NCBI GenBank assembly: GCA_001897855.1
Contig: MKUO01000001.1
Location: forward strand, 1 to 64,000
Direction: 5' to 3'
Source of the DNA: Bacteroidetes bacterium 43-93
Lineage (GTDB): Bacteria; Bacteroidota; Bacteroidia; Chitinophagales; Chitinophagaceae
DNA length: 64,000 nucleotides
The notes under the pieces were generated by a model. It did no database searches, was not told the DNA's origin, and saw only the letters and a program-made list of their open reading frames with translations. Of this stretch, positions 45,404-54,969 are shown piece after piece; the first letter of the stretch is position 1; every line of letters begins with the position of its first letter. Both the position numbers and the translations under genes were made by a program.

Positions 45404-45407
45404 CGTC

Positions 45408-45466
45408 AGTTTTCATAGTGATAGGGTTTATAGGGGCTGGCCTGTTCTCGGGCCGGCTTTTTTATT
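45408..45466 (+). repeat. 59-bp direct repeat, copy 2; putative small RNA 2
   Basis: Differs from copy 1 at 45417 (A for G), 45450 (G for A) and 45454 (C for T). The last two lie in the hairpin and both keep base pairing (U-A to U-G, G-U to G-C), so the stem is retained. If transcribed from the weak promoter above, the RNA would be about 56 nt. The copy ends 25 bases before the start of the secreted-protein gene at 45492 and could act as its leader. Confidence 0.85.
45436..45463 (+). terminator. Terminator in repeat copy 2
   Basis: Stem GCTGGCCTG/CGGGCCGGC with two wobble pairs, loop TTCT, then TTTTTT (45458-45463). Confidence 0.8.
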
Positions 45467-45491
45467 ATATTTACTCCCTCAAACACCCGCA

Positions 45492-46586
45492 ATGCCCCGT
45501 TTATTTTTCTTAGCACTACTATTGTCTGTTTGCACAGCCGGCGTATTCGCCCAGCCTTTAGCGTACTATGTTAATCTTCAGAACCAGGTAATGGTTTGGG
45601 ATAAAGGCATGATCAGAAAAGTTGACTACCTGGAGCCAACAGAAGTAAAGACAGGCAGGGTAGCGATTCCATACCTTGATAATTCCCGTTCCTTCAAAAT
45701 TTATTACGGTGGTGGTGTACGCACCGTTAATATCGGTTTCACCAATGAATTCCAGGTGAGTGATAACCTTGTAGCATTTCTCAATAGTAAATCATTAAAT
45801 GTTTTCGAAAAGGGAACTGTCAAAAACCTTTGTACTTATTGCACACAATATTTTGTAGGTGATAGTGTTATCTTATTTTTTGATGGGGTAAGAAATGAAT
45901 ACAAAGCATATTATGGAGGGCAGATATACCCGATAGAAGGTTTCCTTGCAGGCAATCCGTTGGAGGTAATTAAAGTATCCGACAATATCATTGCCTACGA
46001 TAATTACGCCAACCAGTTCCGCATATTTTATGATGGCAACATTATTAAGCAGGAAGACTATGCTGTTAATAGCTTTGATGCAGGCCGTAATACTGTTAGT
46101 TATGTTGACATCAACAAGCAATTCAAAATATTTCATGCCGGGCAAACATTTGTGGTAGAAGATTTTGCACCACTCAGTTCGCAGGCGGGCGACAATGTGG
46201 TAGCTTATACATCAAGCGACGGGTATTTTAAAATTTTTTATGGCGATAGCATTCATGTTGTAGGTTACTTTACGCCAACTGATGTAAGGGTAGCCGATAA
46301 TATAGTAGCTTATCGGGATCCAAGCGGCTATTTCAAGGTGTTTTATAAAGGCGTTACCTATAGCCTCGAAAACTATTATCCTGATAAATATGTGGCGCAG
46401 TATAATTCTCTTGCCTATGTCAATGCAGCCGGGATACTCAGGTTATTTTCAGAGGGAGAGCTTTATGATGTTACTACTTCTCAGCTGGATAGCTGGGAGC
46501 TGAATTATGATGTGATCAAGTACCAGATAGGTAAAAACATGTTCCGGATATACTATAAAGGGCAGGACTACGACGATAACGAATAA
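45492..46586 (+). CDS. Exported protein of about nine 40-residue repeats, function unknown
   Basis: A 364-residue protein with a signal peptide (1-20, GVFA-QPL). The whole mature part is made of about nine repeats of 38-45 residues, each with a DN-x-x-AY or NTVSY strand, a FKIFY/FRIFY/FKVFY strand, then G and a YxLEDY-like strand; this is the look of a propeller or solenoid. No family was recognised. It begins 25 bases after the second 59-bp element. Its stop lies 2 bases from that of the convergent NlpC/P60 gene, so transcripts from the two genes should overlap. Confidence 0.72.
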   Translation: MPRLFFLALLLSVCTAGVFAQPLAYYVNLQNQVMVWDKGMIRKVDYLEPTEVKTGRVAIPYLDNSRSFKIYYGGGVRTVNIGFTNEFQVSDNLVAFLNSKSLNVFEKGTVKNLCTYCTQYFVGDSVILFFDGVRNEYKAYYGGQIYPIEGFLAGNPLEVIKVSDNIIAYDNYANQFRIFYDGNIIKQEDYAVNSFDAGRNTVSYVDINKQFKIFHAGQTFVVEDFAPLSSQAGDNVVAYTSSDGYFKIFYGDSIHVVGYFTPTDVRVADNIVAYRDPSGYFKVFYKGVTYSLENYYPDKYVAQYNSLAYVNAAGILRLFSEGELYDVTTSQLDSWELNYDVIKYQIGKNMFRIYYKGQDYDDNE

Positions 46587-46588
46587 TG

Positions 46589-47374
46589 TTAAAATAAGCG
46601 TTTAACGAGTCGTAGATGATGTGTACGCCTTTTTAGTCCAACACTTATAATTCCTCCCTGGTCTATCTTGTCTATAACTACTCGTCCGCTGGTTTCAGTA
46701 GCATGTATGATAGTAGATTTATCGAGCAGGATACCTACATGCACGATCTTACCATCTTCATTGTTGAAAAATGCCAGGTCGCCACAATGAGCATGTTGTA
46801 GAAAATCCACCAGTTCACCTTCGTTTGCCTGCTGGCTGGCATCCCTTGGGATAGCTTTACCGCATAGCTTAAAAGCCATTTGGCTGAGTCCGGAGCAATC
46901 TATACCCGCCATAGTGCGACCACCCCATAAATAAGGAGCATGGAGGTACTTTAAGGCAGCGTTATGGATGTTTTCACAGTTAAGCTCCAGTTGGTCGATC
47001 TTCAGCTTCTTGCCTTTAAACTTCGCTATGTTGTTATATATGGATATTTGGCCGCCTTTAAATCCGAACAATTCACTTCCCATCGGCATCCATTGCTGGC
47101 CCGAATCAAAAACAAGCTTGTCTGTATGAGTTGCAGCCATCGCCTTAGGAATCTTCTTGTATTCTTTCCGGTTAATCAAAGATAACTGTCCCAGCCGGCA
47201 CCATCCTTCATACATATCCCATTCGCAACGTATGCGTACCCATTCTTTGTCGTTCACCTCCAATACCTCGCACCGTTCCCCGAAAAGCATCTCGTTGACT
47301 TGTTCTGCACGGTGAGAGGGCTCAGACCGCATAGGCATTACCGAAACATTACAAAAAGCGTAAGACAAAACCAT
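46589..47374 (-). CDS. NlpC/P60 peptidoglycan hydrolase with SH3 domain
   Basis: A 261-residue protein. An N-terminal SH3b-like region (VMPMRSEPSHRAEQVNE, GERCEVLEV) precedes a C-terminal NlpC/P60 cysteine peptidase with the nucleophile in GIDCSGLSQMAFK (Cys) and the later His in VHVGILLD, and a polar residue at IIHATE. It cleaves stem-peptide bonds of peptidoglycan, typically D-Glu-diamino acid. No signal peptide is obvious, as in several Bacteroidota members; it may be exported another way or act on recycled muropeptides. Confidence 0.88.
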   Translation of the reverse strand: MVLSYAFCNVSVMPMRSEPSHRAEQVNEMLFGERCEVLEVNDKEWVRIRCEWDMYEGWCRLGQLSLINRKEYKKIPKAMAATHTDKLVFDSGQQWMPMGSELFGFKGGQISIYNNIAKFKGKKLKIDQLELNCENIHNAALKYLHAPYLWGGRTMAGIDCSGLSQMAFKLCGKAIPRDASQQANEGELVDFLQHAHCGDLAFFNNEDGKIVHVGILLDKSTIIHATETSGRVVIDKIDQGGIISVGLKRRTHHLRLVKRLF

Positions 47375-47577
47375 TAAAACTTAATAAGGTGCGCAATATT
47401 ACATTCTATGCAGCAAATTAGGCCGAAGTCAGCAGGTTTTCTTAACAGAAATCTTTTACTAACTTAGCAGGCTAAATTACGCCATACTACATTTATTATA
47501 AATTAATATAAAGATAATGAATGAAAGGTTGGTAGAAAAGGAAATAAAAACTGGACTAAAAGTTAGAAAGCATTATT

Positions 47578-49155
47578 ATGGACTCAAGTGCAATACTCGT
47601 TGCCATCGTTGCGGTGGCAGCTATATCAATAGGGATCTTTCTCGGGAAACTCTTATTTGCTAAAAACACTCAAAGACAAGTAGAAGAAGCAGAACAGTCT
47701 GCGAAGAAGATAATTGAAGACGCTAAAACTCACGCAGAAACACTCAAAGAAAAAAAGATACTTGAAGCAAAAGAGAATTTCTTAAGATTAAAAAGCGAAC
47801 ACGAGAAAGAAGTACTGGTACGCAACCAAAAAATAGCGGAAGGCGAGAATAAGCTCAAACAGATGCAGCAAAGCATTAATGATAAAAATGCTTCGCTTCA
47901 AAAACAAATTAATGAGAATCAGCAGCTTAAAGAAAATTTAGATAAGCAGCTGGAAGTGGTGAACATCAAACGCACCGAGCTGGAACGCCACCAGGAAGAA
48001 CATATCAAGCGTTTGGAAAAAGTATCCAACCTCTCTGCCGAAGAAGCCAAAGCTGAACTTATAGAATTAGTAAAGGAAGAAGCCCGCACGGCTGCTATGG
48101 CGCATGTGAAGGAGATAATGGAAGAAGCCAAGGCAAACGCTACTAAAGAGGCTAAAAAGATCATCATTCAGACGATACAACGTACCGGTGCAGAACAAAC
48201 CATTGAAAATGCTATTACGGTATTTAACCTGGAAAGTGATGAGATCAAAGGCCAGATCATTGGCCGTGAAGGTCGTAACATACGTGCCTTAGAAGCAGCT
48301 ACCGGTGTTGACCTGATTATTGACGATACCCCGGAAGCAATAGTATTAAGCTGCTTCGATCCGCTGCGCCGTGAGGTAGCCCGTCTTTCTCTGCAACGCC
48401 TCGTGCAAGACGGACGTATCCATCCGGCTCGTATTGAAGAAGTGGTTGAAAAAACCAAAAAGCAACTGGAAGAGCAGGTAATGGAAATAGGAGAGCGTAC
48501 CATTATAGAATTGGGTGTACATGGTTTGCATAAAGACCTGGTGCGCATGGTAGGTAAAATGCGTTTCCGTTCATCTTATGGCCAAAACCTGCTGATGCAC
48601 TCCAAAGAAACTGCAAACCTTTGCGGTATCATGGCTGCAGAATTAGGGCTCGGTCAAAAAGTAGTGAAACTGGCAAAACGTGCAGGCCTGCTCCACGATA
48701 TTGGTAAAGTTCCTGATGAAGAAACAGAACTGAGCCACGCATTACTGGGCGCTAAACTGGCCGAAAAGTCGGGAGAACATCCTGCTATAGTAAATGCAAT
48801 AGGAGCTCACCACGATGAGATGGAAATGGCCTATATTATTTCGCCAATAGTGCAGGCGTGCGATGCTATTAGCGGCGCGCGCCCGGGGGCACGCAGGGAA
48901 ATGATGCAAAGCTACCTGCAGCGTATCAAAGACTTGGAAGCATTGGCTATGGCCTATAATGGTGTAGAAAAAGCATATGCGATACAAGCGGGCCGCGAAC
49001 TGCGTGTAATTGTAGAGGCTGACAAAGTGAGCGATGCAGATAGCGATCGCCTGTCTTTTGAAATAGCCGATAAGATTCAAAAAGAAATGCAATATCCCGG
49101 ACAGGTAAAAGTTACCGTTATCAGGGAATTAAGGGCGGTAAATATTGCCCGCTAA
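47578..49155 (+). CDS. rny: Ribonuclease Y
   Basis: A 525-residue endoribonuclease: one N-terminal membrane helix (about 5-23), a long coiled coil (about 30-205), a KH domain ([20 protein letters not shown]), an HD domain with the metal site LLHDIGKVP and the C-terminal RNase Y domain (ending [10 protein letters not shown]). It starts mRNA decay at the membrane. No zapA gene precedes it as in many related genomes; the 200 bases upstream have no gene. A possible -7 box is TACATTTA (47488-47495). Confidence 0.97.
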   Translation: MDSSAILVAIVAVAAISIGIFLGKLLFAKNTQRQVEEAEQSAKKIIEDAKTHAETLKEKKILEAKENFLRLKSEHEKEVLVRNQKIAEGENKLKQMQQSINDKNASLQKQINENQQLKENLDKQLEVVNIKRTELERHQEEHIKRLEKVSNLSAEEAKAELIELVKEEARTAAMAHVKEIMEEAKANATKEAKKIIIQTIQRTGAEQTIENAITVFNLESDEIKGQIIGREGRNIRALEAATGVDLIIDDTPEAIVLSCFDPLRREVARLSLQRLVQDGRIHPARIEEVVEKTKKQLEEQVMEIGERTIIELGVHGLHKDLVRMVGKMRFRSSYGQNLLMHSKETANLCGIMAAELGLGQKVVKLAKRAGLLHDIGKVPDEETELSHALLGAKLAEKSGEHPAIVNAIGAHHDEMEMAYIISPIVQACDAISGARPGARREMMQSYLQRIKDLEALAMAYNGVEKAYAIQAGRELRVIVEADKVSDADSDRLSFEIADKIQKEMQYPGQVKVTVIRELRAVNIAR

Positions 49156-49183
49156 TACATCTTTTGGGTTAGTTAAATAAAAC

Positions 49184-49211
49184 GGCTCCGGATTTTTCCG
49201 GGGCTTTTTTT
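49184..49211 (+). terminator. Rho-independent terminator of rny
   Basis: Stem GCTCCGG/CCGGGGC (one wobble), loop ATTTTT, followed by TTTTTTT. Confidence 0.88.
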
Positions 49212-49288
49212 ATTAACGTAATTGAATATAAAATCCCCCTTTTGGGGCAGAACATATTTTATAATTTCAAAAGCTAAACCCGATGTAA

Positions 49289-50422
49289 ATGAAGAAAGTC
49301 TTAAAGGTTGTCGGTATCATCCTCCTTGTGCTTGTAGTTTTAATAATAGGCACGATCTTCTACTTGAGGTATCATATAACTCACATTAAAGACAGTCATG
49401 ATCTGCAGGCACAGGTAGATGCAATAGGTAACAATTTCATTCAGAAGAAATTTGCTCCGGGCATCTGCGTAGGGATAGTAAAAGGAAATACCGTGATGAT
49501 AAAAGGATATGGAATGACAAATAAGAACGGCGGGCAGATTCCTGACAGTAATACGATTTTTGAAATAGGATCTATCACCAAGGTATTCACAGCAGAGATA
49601 ACACAGCGCCTCGTAGATGATGGGTTACTGCATTGGAATGATAATATCCAGGCCGTATTACCCGATAGTGCGAAACTTAAATTTGATGACAGCACCACAT
49701 TATTAAACTTAGTTAATCATACTTCGGGTTTTGCAAGGATACCAGACTCTATTCTGGCGTTGCTAACAAATGAATGTGATCCATATAGTACACTTACTAA
49801 TGCGGATATTGCCAGGTACTTAAAACGATGTACCGATAAAAAGAGTCCTGATCTGCATCATTACGATTATTCCAATTTTGGCAGCGCATTGTTAGCTAAT
49901 ATTGATGAATACAGAACAGGTAAAAGTTATGAAACACTTTTACAGGAGTTGATATGCTTTCCTTTGCATATGTCGCATACCTCTTTGTTTGTTAAAGACA
50001 GCAGCAAATTTGCTACCGGCTATGATGAAAAAGGAAATAGAACCTGCCATTGGAATTTTGGTGCCATGTATGGATGCGGAGCTATCAGATCTGATATTGC
50101 CGACATGATTAAATTTCTAAAAGCAAATATGGATAGTAATAATCTTCTTTACAATTCTTTTCATAAAACACATCGGGAGACCGCTTTGATCCCGACTGGC
50201 GGGATTGCTTATGGATGGCATATAGACAAGGTAAACGGCGTATTCTCCGGCATATTCAATATCATTTGGCACAATGGCGGTACGGGAGGCTTTAGATCTT
50301 ACATGGGTTTTGACCCAAAGAGGAAAACAGGTGTCATTGTTATAGCTAACCAGGCCACTGATGAGGTGGATAGGGCTGGTATCGACATACTGATAAAGGC
50401 ATGTACTACATCATGGCAATAG
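49289..50422 (+). CDS. Serine hydrolase, class C beta-lactamase fold, membrane-anchored
   Basis: A 377-residue protein with one N-terminal hydrophobic helix (about 5-28), probably an uncleaved anchor, then a PF00144-type domain. The motifs are SITK (Ser95, Lys98), YSN in YDYSNFG and HNGGTGG near residue 331. It is the second such hydrolase in the window, differing from the one at 230 by its anchor and lack of a C-terminal extension. Substrate unknown. The gene converges on the metallo-hydrolase gene with 7 bases between the stops. Confidence 0.87.
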   Translation: MKKVLKVVGIILLVLVVLIIGTIFYLRYHITHIKDSHDLQAQVDAIGNNFIQKKFAPGICVGIVKGNTVMIKGYGMTNKNGGQIPDSNTIFEIGSITKVFTAEITQRLVDDGLLHWNDNIQAVLPDSAKLKFDDSTTLLNLVNHTSGFARIPDSILALLTNECDPYSTLTNADIARYLKRCTDKKSPDLHHYDYSNFGSALLANIDEYRTGKSYETLLQELICFPLHMSHTSLFVKDSSKFATGYDEKGNRTCHWNFGAMYGCGAIRSDIADMIKFLKANMDSNNLLYNSFHKTHRETALIPTGGIAYGWHIDKVNGVFSGIFNIIWHNGGTGGFRSYMGFDPKRKTGVIVIANQATDEVDRAGIDILIKACTTSWQ

Positions 50423-50429
50423 CGTATGA

Positions 50430-51464
50430 TTAATCAATACCCAGCCACCACTGTTTATGTGCGTTTTCGTCTTTGAGATTTACTGCTTCCCCGATCATAG
50501 GGTGCAGAATAGGCATCCCCATTTTGCTTGCCTCTGCAACCACTCTTGTAATAGGCTCATCCCATGCATGTAGCGAAAGCGAGAACTTGGCCCAATGTAC
50601 CGGTAACAAAACTTTAGCTTTGAGGTCTATAGCTGCCTGCACTGTTTCTTCGGGCATCATGTGTATATACTTCCAGTATGTATTGTACTGGCCGCATTCC
50701 AGTATCGCAAGATCAAAAGGTCCGTGTTGTTCACCGATGATCTCAAAATGAGTGTCGTACCCGGAATCCCCGCCGATAAATATTTTCATAGTTGGGGTTA
50801 CAAGCACCATAGACAGCCATATCGATTGGTTTCGCTTAAAACCTCTGCCGGAAAAATGCCTGCCTGAAGTAGTAAATATTTTAAACCCATCTCCCAGGTC
50901 TTCTTCTTCATCCCAGTCTTTTTCTGTGATGATTTTATGTTCAAAGCCCCACTGCTCAAAATGAGCCCCGACACCTAAGCCTGTAATAATTCGTTTTACT
51001 TTGCTTTTCAGTTTAATGATCGTTTCATAATCCAGATGGTCATAGTGGTCATGCGTTATGATAAGGTAATCGATCTCGGGCATGTCTTCAGGGGTGTACA
51101 CATCGCTGCCTTTGAAACTGTAGGTTGTAAAGCTGAATGGTGATGCATTGCCACTGAATACGGGGTCTACCAATATTTTTTTACCATCTACCTGTATAAA
51201 GTAAGACGAGTGCCCAAACCATACGAGCACATCCTTTTTGGGATCCAGGTGATGGAGGTCCGTTTTTTCGGATGGGAGCGTGACGGATGGCCTGTTTCTT
51301 TTATCCTTATTGTAAAGAAACTCTTTGGTTACTTTAAAAAAGCTGGCACCTTCGGCAAGATTAGGTGTAAAGCTTTTATTCTGGAAACTGCCATTGCTAT
51401 AGTTAGCAGAAGCTTTTATTCTTTCCAGTCTTTTACCTGTTGGTAATTTGCCAAAAGTGTGCAT
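50430..51464 (-). CDS. MBL-fold metallo-hydrolase, NAPE-PLD-like
   Basis: A 344-residue metallo-beta-lactamase-fold protein: LVWFGHSSYFIQVDG, then the dinuclear-zinc motif THDHYDHLD (His138, His140, Asp142, His143), GRHFSGRG, GGDSGYD and LLPVHWAKF. These fit the N-acyl-phosphatidylethanolamine phospholipase D-like / UlaG-like branch. No signal peptide is present, so a cytoplasmic enzyme on phospholipid-like or phosphoester substrates is likely. It is last in a three-gene minus-strand unit, 15 bases after the DinB gene. Confidence 0.88.
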   Translation of the reverse strand: MHTFGKLPTGKRLERIKASANYSNGSFQNKSFTPNLAEGASFFKVTKEFLYNKDKRNRPSVTLPSEKTDLHHLDPKKDVLVWFGHSSYFIQVDGKKILVDPVFSGNASPFSFTTYSFKGSDVYTPEDMPEIDYLIITHDHYDHLDYETIIKLKSKVKRIITGLGVGAHFEQWGFEHKIITEKDWDEEEDLGDGFKIFTTSGRHFSGRGFKRNQSIWLSMVLVTPTMKIFIGGDSGYDTHFEIIGEQHGPFDLAILECGQYNTYWKYIHMMPEETVQAAIDLKAKVLLPVHWAKFSLSLHAWDEPITRVVAEASKMGMPILHPMIGEAVNLKDENAHKQWWLGID

Positions 51465-51479
51465 ATGCAGCGATGTCGT

Positions 51480-51983
51480 TTATCTATTGTGTACATTTAA
51501 ATCTCTGCCCGCGTAAAATCCCAGGTCTTTGTTGCGGAGCATTTTGGTCAGTAACGCAATCTGCCCGGTGTGGTAAGAATAGTGTTCTGTAACATGGACA
51601 ATAATACCAATTCCCGAAAGATTAAAGCCCTGTACGCTGCGAATCTCTACCAGGCTATCTTCATCGCAGTTTTTTATTACTGATACTGCGCTGCTAATTG
51701 TGTGTTGCAATTTTTGTAGCAGCTCAGCTTTGGATAAGCCGCCTTTGATCGAAAACTCCTTATCTCTTTCTCTGTGATCTGACAACCCGCCAATAGATGA
51801 TAATATGTATTGGGTAATGTTTCCGCACAGATGCAAAATAAGGTTGCCAATGCTGTTAGTTGATTCATTGGGTTGATTCCATACCTCCACTTCTGTAAGG
51901 TCTGCGAGGCATTTTTCTATTCTCGGTGTATTAAGTTCTATATAATAAATGCTTTTTTCAATAAACTCCCGGCTTATTATCAT
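51480..51983 (-). CDS. DinB-family (DUF1572) protein
   Basis: A 167-residue four-helix protein of the DinB/YfiT superfamily. The three metal-binding His sites are visible: HLCGN near residue 51, HVTEHYSYH at about 130-138. Members often bind nickel or zinc and are linked to stress response or thiol transferase reactions; the exact role of this one is unknown. Its start overlaps the stop of the preceding adenylate-forming enzyme gene by 4 bases, so the two are co-translated. Confidence 0.82.
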   Translation of the reverse strand: MIISREFIEKSIYYIELNTPRIEKCLADLTEVEVWNQPNESTNSIGNLILHLCGNITQYILSSIGGLSDHRERDKEFSIKGGLSKAELLQKLQHTISSAVSVIKNCDEDSLVEIRSVQGFNLSGIGIIVHVTEHYSYHTGQIALLTKMLRNKDLGFYAGRDLNVHNR

Positions 51984-53290
51984 ACTTCAAATTCAAAATC
52001 TCTGTTATCAATAAATTTTATTTGCTTCCGGCTATTAGGTGGAAACTGCATTTGCTGCATTTCGCTGCCGGAGTGAAAATGGAGTAGTGGTATTACCCGA
52101 AGTTTAGATTGAAGGATTGGCTTCAGCTTCGCTTCGCAATCATCCACAGGCAGTGGAGTAGTAAGATGTAGTCTTAGTTCGTCTGTGCCCAGTTCGTTAA
52201 TAAATACCTCCACCACGTATTCCTTGATGTAGGGTATGCTATTGAGGATATCGAATATCGCAGGTGGGTACAGGGTTGTTCCCTTGTACTTGATCATCTG
52301 TTGCTTGCGTCCCAGAACGGGGCTTAGCCTGCGCGACCTTCTGCCGCAACTACATTGTGTTTCATATACCGTGCAAATATCGCCCGTTCTATATCGCAGA
52401 AGTGGCATACCTTCTACACCCAATGTTGTGATGGTAACTTCTCCGTATTCGCCATGTTTCAATGGCTCACCATGTTCATTGAGTATTTCCAGGATGATCA
52501 GGTCTGGCTGCTGATGTCCGCCCATACCGGCGGCACATTCGGTAAATGCTGTTTGCATTTCGGTAGAGGCATAGGTGCCAAATAGTTTTATAGGCCAATG
52601 CTCATGAATTTTTTGCCCCAATACATTGTATTCAAAATCAGCTTGCCTGAGGCTCTCACCAATACAAATGGCTTTCTTCACAGGAGTATGTTTCAGGTCA
52701 ATCCCATGTTCATTTGCATATTCTATCATCTTCAGCATAAAAGTGGGCACAGCTACAAGACTGTTACACTGCAGGCGAAATATAGTATCCCATTGCATTG
52801 CAGGTAGTCCCGGGCCGGTGCGCACCAACGCTGCCCCAAGTTTGCGAATGCCTTGATAATATGCAATGCCTGCCATGAATTGCCTGTCGAGGGTGAGCAT
52901 TAATTGGTAGCAATCTCCTTCTTTGCCATCCGCAGTAAGGAAAGATTGTTGTTCATTATAAGCCAGTCTTTCCAGGTCATTTGCGGTTAATGCTATCGTT
53001 ACCGGTTTGCCAAGCGTGCCCGATGTTGCTGTGTATTCTTTGATCTTATCGGCAGTAACGCAAAGAAAATCCCAGTTATGTTCCTGCATATCACTTTTGC
53101 TGGTGGTTGGCAGAAAATGCATATCCTTTAGCCCGTGGATATTATCGATATTGATATGATGCTCTTTAAAAATACGCTGATAGTAGGGCGAATGTGCTTG
53201 CAGATACTGAAGCAATCGCTTCAGCTCTTTAGATTGCCATTCGTCCTGTACATGTAATGGATCAAAAGCCAGTTTCGGCTGGTATTGCAT
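51980..53290 (-). CDS. Phenylacetate-CoA ligase-like adenylate-forming enzyme
   Basis: A 436-residue protein of the PaaK/coenzyme F390 synthetase type. It has the phosphate-binding loop YTATSGTLGKPVTIAL, the adenine-binding FGTYASTEMQTAF and the YRTGDICTVY motif, a cysteine-containing CSCGRR segment, and a C-terminal AMP-binding subdomain. Such enzymes activate a carboxylic acid with ATP and transfer it to CoA or another thiol. It leads the operon with the DinB and MBL-fold genes. The acid is unknown; aromatic catabolism genes are not nearby. Confidence 0.87.
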   Translation of the reverse strand: MQYQPKLAFDPLHVQDEWQSKELKRLLQYLQAHSPYYQRIFKEHHINIDNIHGLKDMHFLPTTSKSDMQEHNWDFLCVTADKIKEYTATSGTLGKPVTIALTANDLERLAYNEQQSFLTADGKEGDCYQLMLTLDRQFMAGIAYYQGIRKLGAALVRTGPGLPAMQWDTIFRLQCNSLVAVPTFMLKMIEYANEHGIDLKHTPVKKAICIGESLRQADFEYNVLGQKIHEHWPIKLFGTYASTEMQTAFTECAAGMGGHQQPDLIILEILNEHGEPLKHGEYGEVTITTLGVEGMPLLRYRTGDICTVYETQCSCGRRSRRLSPVLGRKQQMIKYKGTTLYPPAIFDILNSIPYIKEYVVEVFINELGTDELRLHLTTPLPVDDCEAKLKPILQSKLRVIPLLHFHSGSEMQQMQFPPNSRKQIKFIDNRDFEFEV

Positions 53291-53427
53291 GGGGCAAAAA
53301 ATTTATGAAAAGGTACAATTTAGTGCCCGATAATAAATAGCAAAAGCCTAAAAGCTTGCCTGTAGCGCCTTTTATAGGCCTATTGACTATTGTTATGGAC
53401 AATTTTTATAAATTCATTTTCCTGCAT

Positions 53428-53435
53428 TATCTTTG
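53428..53435 (+). promoter_or_regulatory. -7 box of guaB
   Basis: TATCTTTG, a full match, ends 3 bases before the ATG at 53439, so the RNA should start on or next to the start codon. No TTG at the -33 site. Confidence 0.6.
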
Positions 53436-53438
53436 CAC

Positions 53439-54908
53439 ATGGCTGCAAAATCTAAGTTCTACGGCGAAGGTCTTACATTCGATGATGTACTCCTTGTGCC
53501 CGCTTACTCTGAAGTCCTTCCGAAAGATGTAAGCTTAGTTACCCAACTTACAAGAGATATTAAACTGAACATACCCATGGTGTCTGCTGCTATGGATACA
53601 GTTACAGAAACGCCGTTAGGCATAGCGCTGGCCCGCGAAGGTGGTATTGGTATGCTGCATAAAAATATGAGCATTGAACGGCAGGCAGAACAGGTGCGTA
53701 AGGTAAAACGCAGCGAGAATGGCCTGATCGTAGATCCCATAACCCTGGCGCCGGATGCTACTGTGGGTGAGGCATTAAAACTGATGCGCGATAATAAAAT
53801 AGGCGGTATTCCTATAGTTGATGCAGGCAAAACCCTGTTAGGTATTCTTACCAATCGCGATATGCGTTTTGAAAAGAATACTAAAAAGAAGGTAGGCGAT
53901 ATAATGACCCGCGAAAACCTGGTAACAGCCGCCGCGGGAACCAGCATGCAAAAGGCAGAAGGCATACTGGAACAATACAAGATCGAAAAACTCCCAATAG
54001 TAGATAAGAAAGGTAAATTGATCGGTTTGATCACTTTCAGGGATATCATTCAATTGAAAAGTCATCCCAACTCTGCCAAAGATAGCATGGGCCGCCTGTT
54101 GGCAGGTGCAGCGGTAGGTGTTACCGGCGATATGATACAGCGCATAGAAGCGCTGATGGCTGCCGGTGTGGATGTTATTACATTAGATAGCTCTCATGGC
54201 CATTCCAAAGGAGTTATCGACGCACTGAGGCTGGTAAAGAAAACATTTAAAACACTCCCCGTGATTGCAGGTAATATTGCTACTGCTGCTGGCGCTAAAG
54301 CATTAGCAGATGCAGGTGCAGATGCAATAAAAGTAGGTGTAGGGCCGGGCTCTATTTGTACTACCCGTATAGTAACGGGGGCTGGTGCTCCACAGTTAAC
54401 GGCAATTATGGAAGCGGTATCCGCAGTTAAGAAAAGAGGTATTCCCGTGATAGCAGATGGTGGCATACGTTATACCGGCGATATGGTAAAGGCTATTGTT
54501 GCAGGTGCATCCTGTATTATGGCGGGTTCCATCTTCGCGGGTACGGAAGAGAGCCCGGGTGAAACTATCATCTACGAAGGCCGTAAGTTTAAGTCATACC
54601 GCGGTATGGGCTCGCTGGAGGCTATGCAGGAAGGTTCTAAGGATCGCTACTTTCAGGATGGGGAAGCGGATGTGAAGAAACTGGTACCTGAAGGTATTGT
54701 GGGCAGGGTGCCTTATAAAGGAATGGTAAACGAGGTAGTGCAGCAATTTGTTGGTGGTTTACGTGCTGGTATGGGTCTTTGTGGTGCAAAAGATATTAAG
54801 GCATTGCAGGAAGATGCGCAATTCCTTCGTATCACATCGGCTAGTATGGCAGAGAGCCATCCACACGATATTGTGATCACTAAAGAGGCACCAAACTATT
54901 CGCGTTAA
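53439..54908 (+). CDS. guaB: Inosine-5'-monophosphate dehydrogenase
   Basis: A 489-residue IMPDH, the first committed step to GMP: IMP plus NAD to XMP. The barrel starts [14 protein letters not shown], two CBS domains lie at about 97-205, then DSSHGHS, the catalytic loop [11 protein letters not shown] with Cys307, and GGIRYTGDM. The flap ends GRVPYKG. The ATG at 53439 is chosen; a TTG two codons earlier overlaps the -7 box and is not credible. A 17-bp-arm palindromic terminator follows. Confidence 0.97.
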   Translation: MAAKSKFYGEGLTFDDVLLVPAYSEVLPKDVSLVTQLTRDIKLNIPMVSAAMDTVTETPLGIALAREGGIGMLHKNMSIERQAEQVRKVKRSENGLIVDPITLAPDATVGEALKLMRDNKIGGIPIVDAGKTLLGILTNRDMRFEKNTKKKVGDIMTRENLVTAAAGTSMQKAEGILEQYKIEKLPIVDKKGKLIGLITFRDIIQLKSHPNSAKDSMGRLLAGAAVGVTGDMIQRIEALMAAGVDVITLDSSHGHSKGVIDALRLVKKTFKTLPVIAGNIATAAGAKALADAGADAIKVGVGPGSICTTRIVTGAGAPQLTAIMEAVSAVKKRGIPVIADGGIRYTGDMVKAIVAGASCIMAGSIFAGTEESPGETIIYEGRKFKSYRGMGSLEAMQEGSKDRYFQDGEADVKKLVPEGIVGRVPYKGMVNEVVQQFVGGLRAGMGLCGAKDIKALQEDAQFLRITSASMAESHPHDIVITKEAPNYSR

Positions 54909-54924
54909 TCTGATATTCCAGGAG

Positions 54925-54958
54925 ATAGAAAAGAGCTGCAATTGCAGCTCTTTTCTAT
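54925..54958. terminator. Bidirectional terminator
   Basis: A perfect 17-bp-arm palindrome centred between 54941 and 54942, T-rich at both outer ends, between guaB and the convergent HTH gene. Confidence 0.92.
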
Positions 54959-54969
54959 TATAATGAATG

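Noticed and set aside
47375-47577. Missing zapA-like gene upstream of rny
   Set aside because: The gap has no frame long enough for ZapA; simply absent here, so nothing is annotated.
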